Shown here: positions 1 to 10,026 of the stretch, in pieces | Layout: every line of letters begins with the position of its first letter | Numbering within the stretch: position 1 is the first letter of the stretch | DNA from: Biomaibacter acetigenes | GTDB taxonomy: Bacteria > Bacillota > Thermosediminibacteria > Thermosediminibacterales > Tepidanaerobacteraceae | Direction: 5' to 3' | Length of the DNA: 64,000 nucleotides | NCBI RefSeq assembly: GCF_003691585.1 | Contig: NZ_CP033169.1 | Span: forward strand, 186,001-250,000 | Notes under the pieces: model-generated | Databases searched by the model: none | Told to the model about the DNA's origin: nothing | The model's input: only the letters and a program-made list of their open reading frames with translations | Translations under genes and position numbers: made by a program

Positions 1-39
1 CGAACTTCACCGCCGGTGGCAAATGTGAAGTATACTCCG
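1..39. other. Partial or complete CRISPR spacer at the window edge
   Basis: These 39 bases lie directly before the first complete repeat and have spacer length, so they are most simply the next spacer towards the leader. The array therefore continues off the left edge and its full size is unknown. Confidence 0.8.
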
Positions 40-3000
40 GTTTTTAGCCTCCCTACGAGGAATTGAAACAGGGTGCCGATGCCGAAGCCCACGCAATATA
101 TCTTCGTTTTTAGCCTCCCTACGAGGAATTGAAACACCGCCTCCCTCCTTTGGGCCGCCCGCTTGAATGCGTTTTTAGCCTCCCTACGAGGAATTGAAAC
201 GCATGTCCTTTTCCAGGGCATAAATAATTTCCGGTGTGCGTTTTTAGCCTCCCTACGAGGAATTGAAACTGCTTCCTTCTCGAGATAGTCGGCTGCGGCT
301 TCCTGAGTTTTTAGCCTCCCTACGAGGAATTGAAACTCGGGCTGATTCTTACTCAAAACGAGGAAACTGTCGGTTTTTAGCCTCCCTACGAGGAATTGAA
401 ACATTAATCCGGGGTCTGGATTTGGAATATGTAGGAAGTTTTTAGCCTCCCTACGAGGAATTGAAACTGCTCTTTGACAACTTTTTCCCCTCCTTCAGCT
501 TTCGTTTTTAGCCTCCCTACGAGGAATTGAAACGAAGAACTGGCAAATGATTCATTTATAAAAAATGAAGTTTTTAGCCTCCCTACGAGGAATTGAAACA
601 TATAATCCCTGGCTCCGCCCAGATTGGGAATTCCGTTTTTAGCCTCCCTACGAGGAATTGAAACGAGCTTGCCGAGGTCCGCAAACTCCGGAATGATTGT
701 GTAGTTTTTAGCCTCCCTACGAGGAATTGAAACACTGTAATAATATCCCCGAAGTCCACATATTTAGTTTCGTTTTTAGCCTCCCTACGAGGAATTGAAA
801 CTTTATAAAAAATGAAAAGGAGAATGGGAAAATGAAAAGGTTTTTAGCCTCCCTACGAGGAATTGAAACTTTTATCCAGCGCCGACACGTGTACGAGAAT
901 CGTGCGTTTTTAGCCTCCCTACGAGGAATTGAAACATTAAATCGAAATGCAGAAGATAGAAGGCCGATGCTTGTTTTTAGCCTCCCTACGAGGAATTGAA
1001 ACGCTTCGGGATATGTTCTTTCCTTTGCGCCCTCGGGTTTTTAGCCTCCCTACGAGGAATTGAAACAGAACAGGAGTTATGGACCGCTCAAGACGCAGAA
1101 AAGTTTTTAGCCTCCCTACGAGGAATTGAAACGGGCAACACCGGCATCGAGGAATTTTTGAACCTTATGTTTTTAGCCTCCCTACGAGGAATTGAAACCA
1201 ATTAAGACCTTATATCTTCCCAGGCCAATTCCAGGTTTTTAGCCTCCCTACGAGGAATTGAAACGGATATTTCCGATGCTATAAGCATCATTTTCCGCCG
1301 GTTTTTAGCCTCCCTACGAGGAATTGAAACAGAACAGGAGTTATGGACCGCTCAAGACGCAGAAAAGTTTTTAGCCTCCCTACGAGGAATTGAAACGGGC
1401 AACACCGGCATCGAGGAATTTTTGAACCTTATGTTTTTAGCCTCCCTACGAGGAATTGAAACTGCACTGGTGGATATACGGGCAAGAAAAAATACCCGAG
1501 TTTTTAGCCTCCCTACGAGGAATTGAAACATCCTGGAGCCGGAACTAAAAAAAGCAGGATTCAATCCGTTTTTAGCCTCCCTACGAGGAATTGAAACTCT
1601 TCAAACCATCTAATTCTCCGCCGTATTGTCTTGGTTTTTAGCCTCCCTACGAGGAATTGAAACAAAAGGAACCGGAGGGATTAAAACGTTTAAGCCTGGG
1701 TTTTTAGCCTCCCTACGAGGAATTGAAACATACATTGCAGAATCAGGTAAATGCCGGAGCTGGAACGTTTTTAGCCTCCCTACGAGGAATTGAAACTCCT
1801 TTTCCCTGAAAGTTCGAAGATGCCTGCTTTTGTTTTTAGCCTCCCTACGAGGAATTGAAACTATCAAATCACAATTAATAGCACTGCATTTCAGTATGTT
1901 TTTAGCCTCCCTACGAGGAATTGAAACTCTCAATACCGATGCGGTCATAACGGCTCTGACCATAGGTTTTTAGCCTCCCTACGAGGAATTGAAACCCTTT
2001 TCCGCCAACTTCTTTTATTTCCCGGCAACAGTTTTTAGCCTCCCTACGAGGAATTGAAACAACCTTATGCCGAATACGTACCGGATTTGTTCCAATGTTT
2101 TTAGCCTCCCTACGAGGAATTGAAACGATTCCGCATAGAAATCACCGAAAATACTATCACCGTTTTTAGCCTCCCTACGAGGAATTGAAACCCCGAGCGC
2201 TGCTGGAACTCACGAAATACCAAAAATGGTTTTTAGCCTCCCTACGAGGAATTGAAACATTAGCGTGCACACATTCCACAGCACCATCGTCCACGTTTTT
2301 AGCCTCCCTACGAGGAATTGAAACGGGGCGAGAAGGTCCACAGTTTCCAGAACGAACAGGGTTTTTAGCCTCCCTACGAGGAATTGAAACAGCGGCCCGG
2401 AAACGAGCCGACCCCTCTCCAGGAAGGTTTTTAGCCTCCCTACGAGGAATTGAAACTGAAACTGCAAGTCGTTAAAAACAGCCCTGAACAACGTTTTTAG
2501 CCTCCCTACGAGGAATTGAAACTAGAATTCGCACCTTTTCTCCCATGCCCGCTGTTCGTTTTTAGCCTCCCTACGAGGAATTGAAACACAGTCGACGCAA
2601 TCCAGTGATATTTCCCCCATATCCGTTTTTAGCCTCCCTACGAGGAATTGAAACCTGCTTCCTTTGCTGTCGATACAACAGTTTACCGTCCGTTTTTAGC
2701 CTCCCTACGAGGAATTGAAACAGCAGGTAATTGATAAACTTGTTGATTATTTGCTGGGTTTTTAGCCTCCCTACGAGGAATTGAAACATACTTTTTCCTG
2801 GCAAAAATCGAATTTTAGAAATTGTTTTTAGCCTCCCTACGAGGAATTGAAACATTCTGCAATAGGTGCTGATGCCGAAGCCCACGCAAGTTTTTAGCCT
2901 CCCTACGAGGAATTGAAACCAAAGACCAGCCCATCGGCACAAAGACCGAATACAGTTTTTAGCCTCCCTACGAGGAATTGAAACTTTTTGAAGCTATTTT

Positions 3001-6000
3001 TGCTCTTTCTCCTGGACGAGCGTTTTTAGCCTCCCTACGAGGAATTGAAACACTTACTTCACCTCCTAAATTTTTATATTTCCCTGGGTTTTTAGCCTCC
3101 CTACGAGGAATTGAAACTCTTTTCCAATCCGAATGTCCGTCCCAGGTCCCGAAGTTTTTAGCCTCCCTACGAGGAATTGAAACAATTCGCTTTTCCTTCT
3201 TTGATTTTGCGGCTCGGGGCGTTTTTAGCCTCCCTACGAGGAATTGAAACTTTTAATAAAGTGCATCTTTGAGGCAGGATTCGAAAAAGTTTTTAGCCTC
3301 CCTACGAGGAATTGAAACCTGTATATCCGATTCTGGAAACCTTTTCCATTCCTCCGTTTTTAGCCTCCCTACGAGGAATTGAAACTGGCGTCTATTTGGT
3401 TATTGACGGCATCGAGTATAAGTTTTTAGCCTCCCTACGAGGAATTGAAACTCTGGATCAACGGTCGGTTTTTTCTATTTTCGGGAATGTTTTTAGCCTC
3501 CCTACGAGGAATTGAAACGCTCGTCCAGGAGAAAGAGCAAAAATAGCTTCAAAAAGTTTTTAGCCTCCCTACGAGGAATTGAAACCAAATGAGGAACTCG
3601 AAAGGTACGAAAGGTTAATACCGTTTTTAGCCTCCCTACGAGGAATTGAAACCAAGTCTCATGCCAGTTATTTTTTTCGACGTCATTTGTTTTTAGCCTC
3701 CCTACGAGGAATTGAAACTATCTAGCATAGGCTTGCAGAAATATCCTTTTTTTCGTTTTTAGCCTCCCTACGAGGAATTGAAACCACAAAAACCCGACGC
3801 CAAAACTCTGGATACCAAGCGTTTTTAGCCTCCCTACGAGGAATTGAAACTAATTTGTAAAACTATAACTGCTAGAAATCCCCATGGTTTTTAGCCTCCC
3901 TACGAGGAATTGAAACAGAGCCTTGCAAAAAATCTTTCAAAAAATTTTTATTGCGTTTTTAGCCTCCCTACGAGGAATTGAAACCAACGTGTAGGTATTT
4001 TAGAAAAACAATACACTTCACTGTTTTTAGCCTCCCTACGAGGAATTGAAACTTTCTTTCAGTGCAGACTTGTCCCCAGCCAAATATGTTTTTAGCCTCC
4101 CTACGAGGAATTGAAACCGTTGAAATTATCCAGATCCGTATCTGCGAATCCGGTTTTTAGCCTCCCTACGAGGAATTGAAACATCGCCGCCTGTATCGCC
4201 GCCGTATCATCCGTCACTGTTTTTAGCCTCCCTACGAGGAATTGAAACTGTTGATAAAAAAATAAGGGAGGAATAAAAATTGAGTTTTTAGCCTCCCTAC
4301 GAGGAATTGAAACTCTGTATCCGCATTATAAACTTTTTCGACAGAAATTAGTTTTTAGCCTCCCTACGAGGAATTGAAACATGCAATGCAAAATGTAAAG
4401 GGGGTATGAGGATATGGTTTTTAGCCTCCCTACGAGGAATTGAAACCCTCCTTTTGTACAATCAAAGATGAACGATTAAGAGTTTTTAGCCTCCCTACGA
4501 GGAATTGAAACTATCCGTACACAAAAGATACATATGGCACTATAGTGTTTTTAGCCTCCCTACGAGGAATTGAAACCCTCCTTTTGTACAATCAAAGATG
4601 AACGATTAAGAGTTTTTAGCCTCCCTACGAGGAATTGAAACTAACATGCTCTTGATATACTATAGTGCCATATGTATGTTTTTAGCCTCCCTACGAGGAA
4701 TTGAAACCAATGCAACACATCGATAGTTTTGAATTCGGCCACTGGGTTTTTAGCCTCCCTACGAGGAATTGAAACAATGCGACATTGTTAGACTGACTTT
4801 ATGTAAATCACCTGTTTTTAGCCTCCCTACGAGGAATTGAAACATTGAAAGAAAAAATGAAAAGGAGGATTTTAAAAATGGTTTTTAGCCTCCCTACGAG
4901 GAATTGAAACAATGTGTTTGATGCAATAAACGTATCAAATAGTCCTCCCGTTTTTAGCCTCCCTACGAGGAATTGAAACCAACGCCGGGAATAACTTCTC
5001 CTGTATTTTTCGATATCGTTTTTAGCCTCCCTACGAGGAATTGAAACCGGAGTTGGTCGATCCGTCCCATTTAACTGTAGCCCCGTTTTTAGCCTCCCTA
5101 CGAGGAATTGAAACATTTCCCCACATCTTTCTTAAACTGCTCCCATCCTGTTTTTAGCCTCCCTACGAGGAATTGAAACTGTACTTACATTTAATTCTCG
5201 CCCCCTTGTCAGAAGTTTTTAGCCTCCCTACGAGGAATTGAAACGCTTTTCAATTTTCATCGATTCTTCTCTCCTTTTTCGTTTTTAGCCTCCCTACGAG
5301 GAATTGAAACGTGTCGAGGGCTTTTTTAAGCTCTTCGACTTCCTTTTGTTTTTAGCCTCCCTACGAGGAATTGAAACAAACATCAAAACAATTTTGAATA
5401 TCGATTGCATTATTCGTTTTTAGCCTCCCTACGAGGAATTGAAACTCATTATTCTAGGAATTATTATCATTACTATTGCGGGTTTTTAGCCTCCCTACGA
5501 GGAATTGAAACATTTCAACACCACCAAGGTCGGCCTGGAACGGATGGGTTTTTAGCCTCCCTACGAGGAATTGAAACTTTGAATATTCAGAATTCGACTC
5601 CCTGGCCTGGTATACGTTTTTAGCCTCCCTACGAGGAATTGAAACAAGTATTTGAAAAAAGGTATATTGTCTACATATGAAAAGTTTTTAGCCTCCCTAC
5701 GAGGAATTGAAACAACAAGCCGGTTTTTTTCAAGAAGGCAGGAAAGCTCGTTTTTAGCCTCCCTACGAGGAATTGAAACGTTGGCTCTGGTAGAAGTACC
5801 GAAGCCGAAGGAGAAAAGTTTTTAGCCTCCCTACGAGGAATTGAAACGCAAGTTACTACTGTTTCCTCGTTTTGAGTGAGAATGTTTTTAGCCTCCCTAC
5901 GAGGAATTGAAACCCAGTTCCAGAAACTTCATATCTCATATTGCGATTACGTTTTTAGCCTCCCTACGAGGAATTGAAACGGAGTAGGACCTTTTAATGA

Positions 6001-7903
6001 CATGTCGAGTGTCAGTTTTTAGCCTCCCTACGAGGAATTGAAACATTACCAGTTTGCTTGAAGCACTTCAGTCACAGCAGGCGTTTTTAGCCTCCCTACG
6101 AGGAATTGAAACTGTCATGGTTTTTTGGTAAAAAATTTGTATTTTACTTGTTTTTAGCCTCCCTACGAGGAATTGAAACTCGGGGCCGGAGCCGGAATCC
6201 TGATATACTCTCTTTTTTCGTTTTTAGCCTCCCTACGAGGAATTGAAACAGTGAAATACGAATTTCCGACATTGAAAAAGAGCTTGTTTTTAGCCTCCCT
6301 ACGAGGAATTGAAACTATGAGACAGGTTACAACGGACACCCCGAATTTCCCCGTTTTTAGCCTCCCTACGAGGAATTGAAACTGTAAAGACAAGATAAGG
6401 GCTTGCAGGATGCCCTAGTTTTTAGCCTCCCTACGAGGAATTGAAACCTGGGCTTATGGAATGTGCGAAATGCGGGAGTAAACGTTTTTAGCCTCCCTAC
6501 GAGGAATTGAAACTGCGTAAAAAATCCGGCCTGTCGTCCGTCGTCGCCGAGTTTTTAGCCTCCCTACGAGGAATTGAAACCCCAGCAGCGTTCCGTAGGC
6601 CCGCTTCCAATCCTGGTTTTTAGCCTCCCTACGAGGAATTGAAACATTGTTCAGAGCATCTTATACTACTTGAACAACCTTCCGTTTTTAGCCTCCCTAC
6701 GAGGAATTGAAACGGTTTCGGAAAATTTGACTTTCCTGGCCGTAGAGTTTGTTTTTAGCCTCCCTACGAGGAATTGAAACTTTTATTGCGCAAGAGAAAT
6801 GTCGATATAATATTCCGTTTTTAGCCTCCCTACGAGGAATTGAAACCAGGTCTAATGATGATAGAACAGAAGGCTGGAAAGAGTTTTTAGCCTCCCTACG
6901 AGGAATTGAAACTCGACGTGCGGGGAGAATTTGCCTGGCAAAATATAGGTTTTTAGCCTCCCTACGAGGAATTGAAACTTTCGCATCGCTTTTGCCTGAC
7001 TCTGCCAAGCCCCGCGTTTTTAGCCTCCCTACGAGGAATTGAAACCAAAATACAGGTTCGATGTATCCCCCAAGTCTTAGCGTTTTTAGCCTCCCTACGA
7101 GGAATTGAAACGGTGAACCGTGGACCTCTGGAGCTTTCCGACACCCGGTTTTTAGCCTCCCTACGAGGAATTGAAACCCGCCAGGGCCTTCTGGAAGACC
7201 AGCGCACTTACAGTTTTTAGCCTCCCTACGAGGAATTGAAACGCATACAAATTTTTTATAACTGCCATACAATCTTGGTTTTTAGCCTCCCTACGAGGAA
7301 TTGAAACAGCCAATCCATGATCACTTTTCTGCCGTGCAAGATACGTTTTTAGCCTCCCTACGAGGAATTGAAACCATCACAACGCCTCTGCTTAGCTTTG
7401 CTCCGCTCATGTTTTTAGCCTCCCTACGAGGAATTGAAACACAAAATGTATATTTTGTTATATTCGGGGATACGCAGTTTTTAGCCTCCCTACGAGGAAT
7501 TGAAACTTTTCCCTTATTTTTGCTCAAAAAAGAATCTAACAATGTTTTTAGCCTCCCTACGAGGAATTGAAACTTCTTTCAAACTGCTCTTGCAATTCCT
7601 CCGGCAAAGTTTTTAGCCTCCCTACGAGGAATTGAAATATCTTTCAAATGTAATATAATTCTGGTTCCGAAACGTGTTTTTAGCCTCCCTACGAGGAATT
7701 GAAGTATCTGTAATCCCTATAATCAGGCCGCAATGGAATAGTTTTTAGCCTCTCTACGAGGAATTGAAATCTTCTTCCGGCTGTTCTGGAATCCGCTTTT
7801 CTAGTTCGTTTTTAGCCTCCCTACGAGGAATTGAAACCCTTTGTGCCCCGCTCCGCCATATCCACATCGCCGGGTTTTTAGCCTCCCTACGAGGAATTGA
7901 AAC
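40..7903 (+). CRISPR. Very large CRISPR array, 119 near-canonical repeats
   Basis: I counted 119 copies of a 30-bp repeat that starts GTTTTTAGCCTCC and ends GAGGAATTGAAAC, first at 40-69 and last at 7874-7903. Spacers are 34-40 bp, mostly 35-38. The ATTGAAAC 3' end is the usual 5' handle of type I-B-like crRNAs, so transcription should run on the plus strand, with the leader off the left edge and the old, leader-distal end on the right. All copies are identical except 7609-7638 and 7676-7705 (changed last bases) and 7741-7770 (one internal change plus the last base). Spacers at 1067/1331, 1133/1397 and 4447/4577 are duplicated, and several others overlap or are reverse complements. No cas gene lies in the window, so the subtype is inferred from the repeat alone. 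Short reading frames across the array are translated repeats, not genes. Confidence 0.99.
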
Positions 7904-7934
7904 CTAATAAAAATAAAAAGGGAGATGAATATAT

Positions 7935-8030
7935 GTTGCTAGGATGCCTATAAGGATTTGAAACTAAGATCCCTTATTCCTTGGCTTAATGTCATACCTT
8001 GTTGTTAGGATACCTATAAGGATTTAAAAC
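7935..8030 (+). repeat. Two divergent CRISPR repeats at the array's distal end
   Basis: At 7935-7964 and 8001-8030 are two 30-mers that keep the frame of the array (36 bp between them, 31 bp to the last canonical repeat). Each matches the main repeat at only 22 of 30 positions but matches the other at 27 or so. Shared differences include GTTG at the start, TAGGAT in the middle, and CCTATAAGGATTT instead of CCTACGAGGAATT. They still end in AAAAC/GAAAC. They are either the decayed oldest units or relics of another repeat type that this array replaced. The 31-bp segment before them is short and purine-rich and may not be a true spacer. Confidence 0.8.
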
Positions 8031-8086
8031 ATAAGCTCGGAAGGATGGTTTACATGGTTTACCAGCTATATGATAATAGATAAATT

Positions 8087-8109
8087 AAAGAGCCTTATAG
8101 CTCTTTTTT
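8087..8109 (+). terminator. Rho-independent terminator after the CRISPR array
   Basis: AAAGAGC and GCTCTTT form a 7-bp stem with a 6-base loop, followed by a T run on the plus strand. It sits about 60 bp beyond the last repeat-like unit and would end the array transcript. Confidence 0.7.
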
Positions 8110-8121
8110 CATGCATGAAAT

Positions 8122-8140
8122 AAAAAAGGCCTTACGGCCT
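8122..8140 (-). terminator. Terminator overlapping the hicB stop codon
   Basis: On the minus strand AGGCC-GTAA-GGCCT is followed by six T. The TAA stop of the antitoxin gene lies in the loop, so gene and terminator overlap. Confidence 0.65.
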
Positions 8141-8533
8141 ATCCTGGATGCCCAGATGCTCTTTTAGAGCTGCCTGAAGCACCTGAGAAAAGTTTATATT
8201 CGCTTTTTCCGCTTTTGCATTTAGCCAACTTGGTATGGTGAGGGTTTTTTTAACGGCACGGTTGTCATTCTCTTTGCGGTAAAAATCGGTATCTACGTCA
8301 ATGAGATTAACAAAACTATTAGCAGCATGTGGTATATCTTTTATATTGCTTGGCAATGGAATTGGTTCTGATTTATCTTCTGCATCACAGAGCCACATAG
8401 ATATAGCATCACGTGCCATATCTATAGCATCTGCCAAGCTATCGCCGCAAGTAAAGCAACCCGGCAAATCAGGAACCTCTACACTGTAACCATTGCCGTC
8501 AGGTGTAAAGATTGCAGGATATACATATTTCAT
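8132..8533 (-). CDS. hicB: HicB-family antitoxin
   Basis: A 133-residue protein. The N-terminal half (residues 1-60) has the HicB partial RNase-H-like fold pattern, MKYVYPAIFTPDGNGYSVEVPDLPGC, with the typical PDLPGCFTCGDSLADA stretch. The C-terminal part (about 90-133, VKKTLTIPSWLNAKAEKANINFSQVLQAAL) resembles a ribbon-helix-helix DNA-binding domain, as in HicB proteins that repress their own operon. The start has a good ribosome site (AAGGAG). In this family HicB neutralises the mRNA interferase HicA, normally encoded just upstream. Here only the C-terminal end of hicA remains upstream (8572-8661), so the antitoxin appears orphaned. The family call is firm; present function is inferred. Confidence 0.88.
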   Translation of the reverse strand: MKYVYPAIFTPDGNGYSVEVPDLPGCFTCGDSLADAIDMARDAISMWLCDAEDKSEPIPLPSNIKDIPHAANSFVNLIDVDTDFYRKENDNRAVKKTLTIPSWLNAKAEKANINFSQVLQAALKEHLGIQDRP

Positions 8534-8571
8534 AATGATTCTCCTTTCCTTTATAATATCCGAAAGAGGGC

Positions 8572-8661
8572 TTATTTCAGCCCTGCAGCTTTCAGCATGT
8601 TATGTAGTGTACCTATCGGGATATCTTTTTTATTATGCATATACAAGTCTTTGATAATCTT
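8572..8661 (-). pseudogene. hicA toxin remnant (C-terminal end only)
   Basis: Reading the minus strand, about 28 codons ending at the TAA at 8572-8574 give HNKKDIPIGTLHNMLKAAGL, which matches the conserved HicA C-terminus (dsRBD-like fold, pattern KDIPxGTLxxILKxAG). The frame is closed upstream by a stop at about 8659-8661, and the first half carrying the catalytic His (GSHH-type motif) is absent. The remnant lies 38 bp upstream of hicB, the normal hicA-hicB order, which supports the call. The following ~110 bp (8662-8776) show nothing I recognise. Confidence 0.75.
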
Positions 8662-8776
8662 CTATGGAGAATTTGAAAGTCGCTGGGAAGCCGTACATGT
8701 TTTTCTTCCAAAAATGACCCAAAACCAATGGACTCAAAGATTCTGGGGAAATCCATTTGACGAAGGATTCAAAACA

Positions 8777-8808
8777 ATCCCCCCTCCGCTTTCCGGTAGA
8801 GGGGGGAT
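8777..8808 (-). terminator. Terminator for the asp23-like gene
   Basis: A perfect 10-bp stem (ATCCCCCCTC with GAGGGGGGAT) with a 12-base loop lies 24 bp past the stop of the minus-strand gene at 8832. The T tract on the minus strand is short (ATTGTTTTG). Confidence 0.65.
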
Positions 8809-8831
8809 CATATTTTACAATGCCGGACTTA

Positions 8832-9248
8832 TTATTCCTCTTTTTCTTCTTCAGATTTTTTGTCGTCGGTGACCTGCTCGGGTTTTATTATTTTTTCGAT
8901 GGTGATATCCACCTTTTCCACTGCATAGCCTGTGAGGGTTTCTATCTCGCTGACTATCTTTTCTCTGACCTTTTTTGCCACTTCAGGGATATTGACACCG
9001 TAGATGACGCTGATCTTGACATCGAGGGCTACCGTGCCAAAGCCTTCATCGATGCCGGCGGCCTCGGTCTTTTTCACGGCGATCTGGGGTGTAAATCTCT
9101 CGGTAAATATTCTGGTGAGACCCAGGAAAGCTCCCTTGCGTTCCTGGCGGAATACATCCTCCACCTTTTGCATGGCTTCCCTGGCGATCTCCACAAATAC
9201 GGAGTCGTTTATGATAGTTTTTCCCTGAACCATGACTTTCGCCTCCAA
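8832..9248 (-). CDS. Asp23/Gls24-family envelope-associated protein
   Basis: A 138-residue acidic protein of the Asp23/Gls24 family. Visible family features are the N-terminal GKTIINDSVFVEIAREAM block, the central IAVKKTEAAGIDEGFGTVALDVKISVIYG region and the IPEVAKKVREKIVSEIETLTGY helix followed by VEKVDITIEKI. The C-terminus is a charged tail (DDKKSEEEKEE). Members are small cytoplasmic proteins often found at the membrane or linked to envelope stress and alkaline shock; their biochemical role is not settled. It is a single-gene unit here, with its own terminator downstream and about 190 bp free upstream. The start at 9248 follows the usual N-terminus length. Confidence 0.85.
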   Translation of the reverse strand: MEAKVMVQGKTIINDSVFVEIAREAMQKVEDVFRQERKGAFLGLTRIFTERFTPQIAVKKTEAAGIDEGFGTVALDVKISVIYGVNIPEVAKKVREKIVSEIETLTGYAVEKVDITIEKIIKPEQVTDDKKSEEEKEE

Positions 9249-9332
9249 AAAAATTATTTAATTATTCGTTAAAGATATTCGATACCTTTTATAAAAGTCC
9301 TTTTCTACATAGGTACATTTTTCATGTTGATT

Positions 9333-9360
9333 AATTCAAATCAGAGACGGTTCTTGAATT
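9333..9360. repeat. Degenerate copy of a dispersed palindromic repeat
   Basis: AATTCAA and TTGAATT flank a core AGAGACGGTTC that matches the ACGGTTCT core of the repeats at 31742, 32994 and 51012. The flanking arms differ from those copies, so this is a tentative family member. It lies upstream of the asp23-like gene. Confidence 0.45.
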
Positions 9361-9434
9361 GAATTTGGTCGAATTTAGTGCGATTTCGGTGCAATTCGCA
9401 AATTCTCACTTACAGAATCCCGGCCTTCAAAATC

Positions 9435-9950
9435 CTACCTTCTGTCATGATGTATATGATCATAGTAAAAGGTTATGACTATTGTAAAAACATAATCGTA
9501 AAACAAAAAGGCAAATTGGAGGCCGGCGACGATAACCCATGCCGGAAAAGGCACCTTCAGTTCTAAGTCCGATATGTCGATGATGATCCCGGATGCAAGG
9601 TAAATCATAAGAAAAGATAAATTGAAAATGACGAGCTTTATAATATATTGCAATATACCAATGCCGTGTTTTTCGATGATGGCTTTGGCAATGCCGTATA
9701 TGCCGAAAAAAAGTATGTAAAGCGCCGCCATGCTCTTACCCGGCACCAGCAAAAAAGCCAGGATGGATGTAGCCAGGTAAAAAATAATGCCGTTTTTTAC
9801 GCCCGTTTCAATGATGACGGCGGACACTGCAAAGGAGCAAAGGGCAAGCAAAAATAGCCTGCTGGTGGGAAGGGTTGAGGCCAGGTATAAAAGTATCAGC
9901 ACAGTGGCCGACAGGATTCCCCCCAGAGTTATTTTTTTAGAAACGGTCAT
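9435..9950 (-). CDS. Integral membrane protein of unknown function
   Basis: A 171-residue, strongly hydrophobic protein with about five or six predicted membrane segments (for example ILSATVLILLYLAS, FLLALCSFAVSAVII, IIFYLATSILAFLLV, AALYILFFGIYGI, LVIFNLSFLMIYLASGII, WVIVAGLQFAFLFYDYVF). It ends in a short cytoplasmic tail, YYDHIHHDRR. The layout resembles small conserved membrane proteins of Clostridia with an ECF-substrate-binding-like fold, but I cannot name the family. The gene stands alone; the next minus-strand gene ends 76 bp upstream of it. Confidence 0.7.
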   Translation of the reverse strand: MTVSKKITLGGILSATVLILLYLASTLPTSRLFLLALCSFAVSAVIIETGVKNGIIFYLATSILAFLLVPGKSMAALYILFFGIYGIAKAIIEKHGIGILQYIIKLVIFNLSFLMIYLASGIIIDISDLELKVPFPAWVIVAGLQFAFLFYDYVFTIVITFYYDHIHHDRR

Positions 9951-10026
9951 GCCGCACCCCCCAAAGTTTCTCTCCTAACTATCGGTTGCCGGTAGTTTAA
10001 GAAAGAGTATTATATGCCATAAAAGC

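Noticed and set aside
263-7570. Many open frames across the first 7.6 kb reading FLASLRGIET, FQFLVGRLKT or VSIPRREAKN repeatedly
   Set aside because: These are the CRISPR repeat translated in three frames; there is no ribosome site or codon pattern.
40-8030. Self-targeting spacers matching genes in this window
   Set aside because: I saw none by eye, but an exhaustive comparison needs a computed search of every spacer against both strands, so no claim is made either way.
8597-8872. A 91-residue plus-strand frame over the hicA remnant
   Set aside because: It covers the hicA relic and the asp23 terminator on the other strand and has no recognisable domain.
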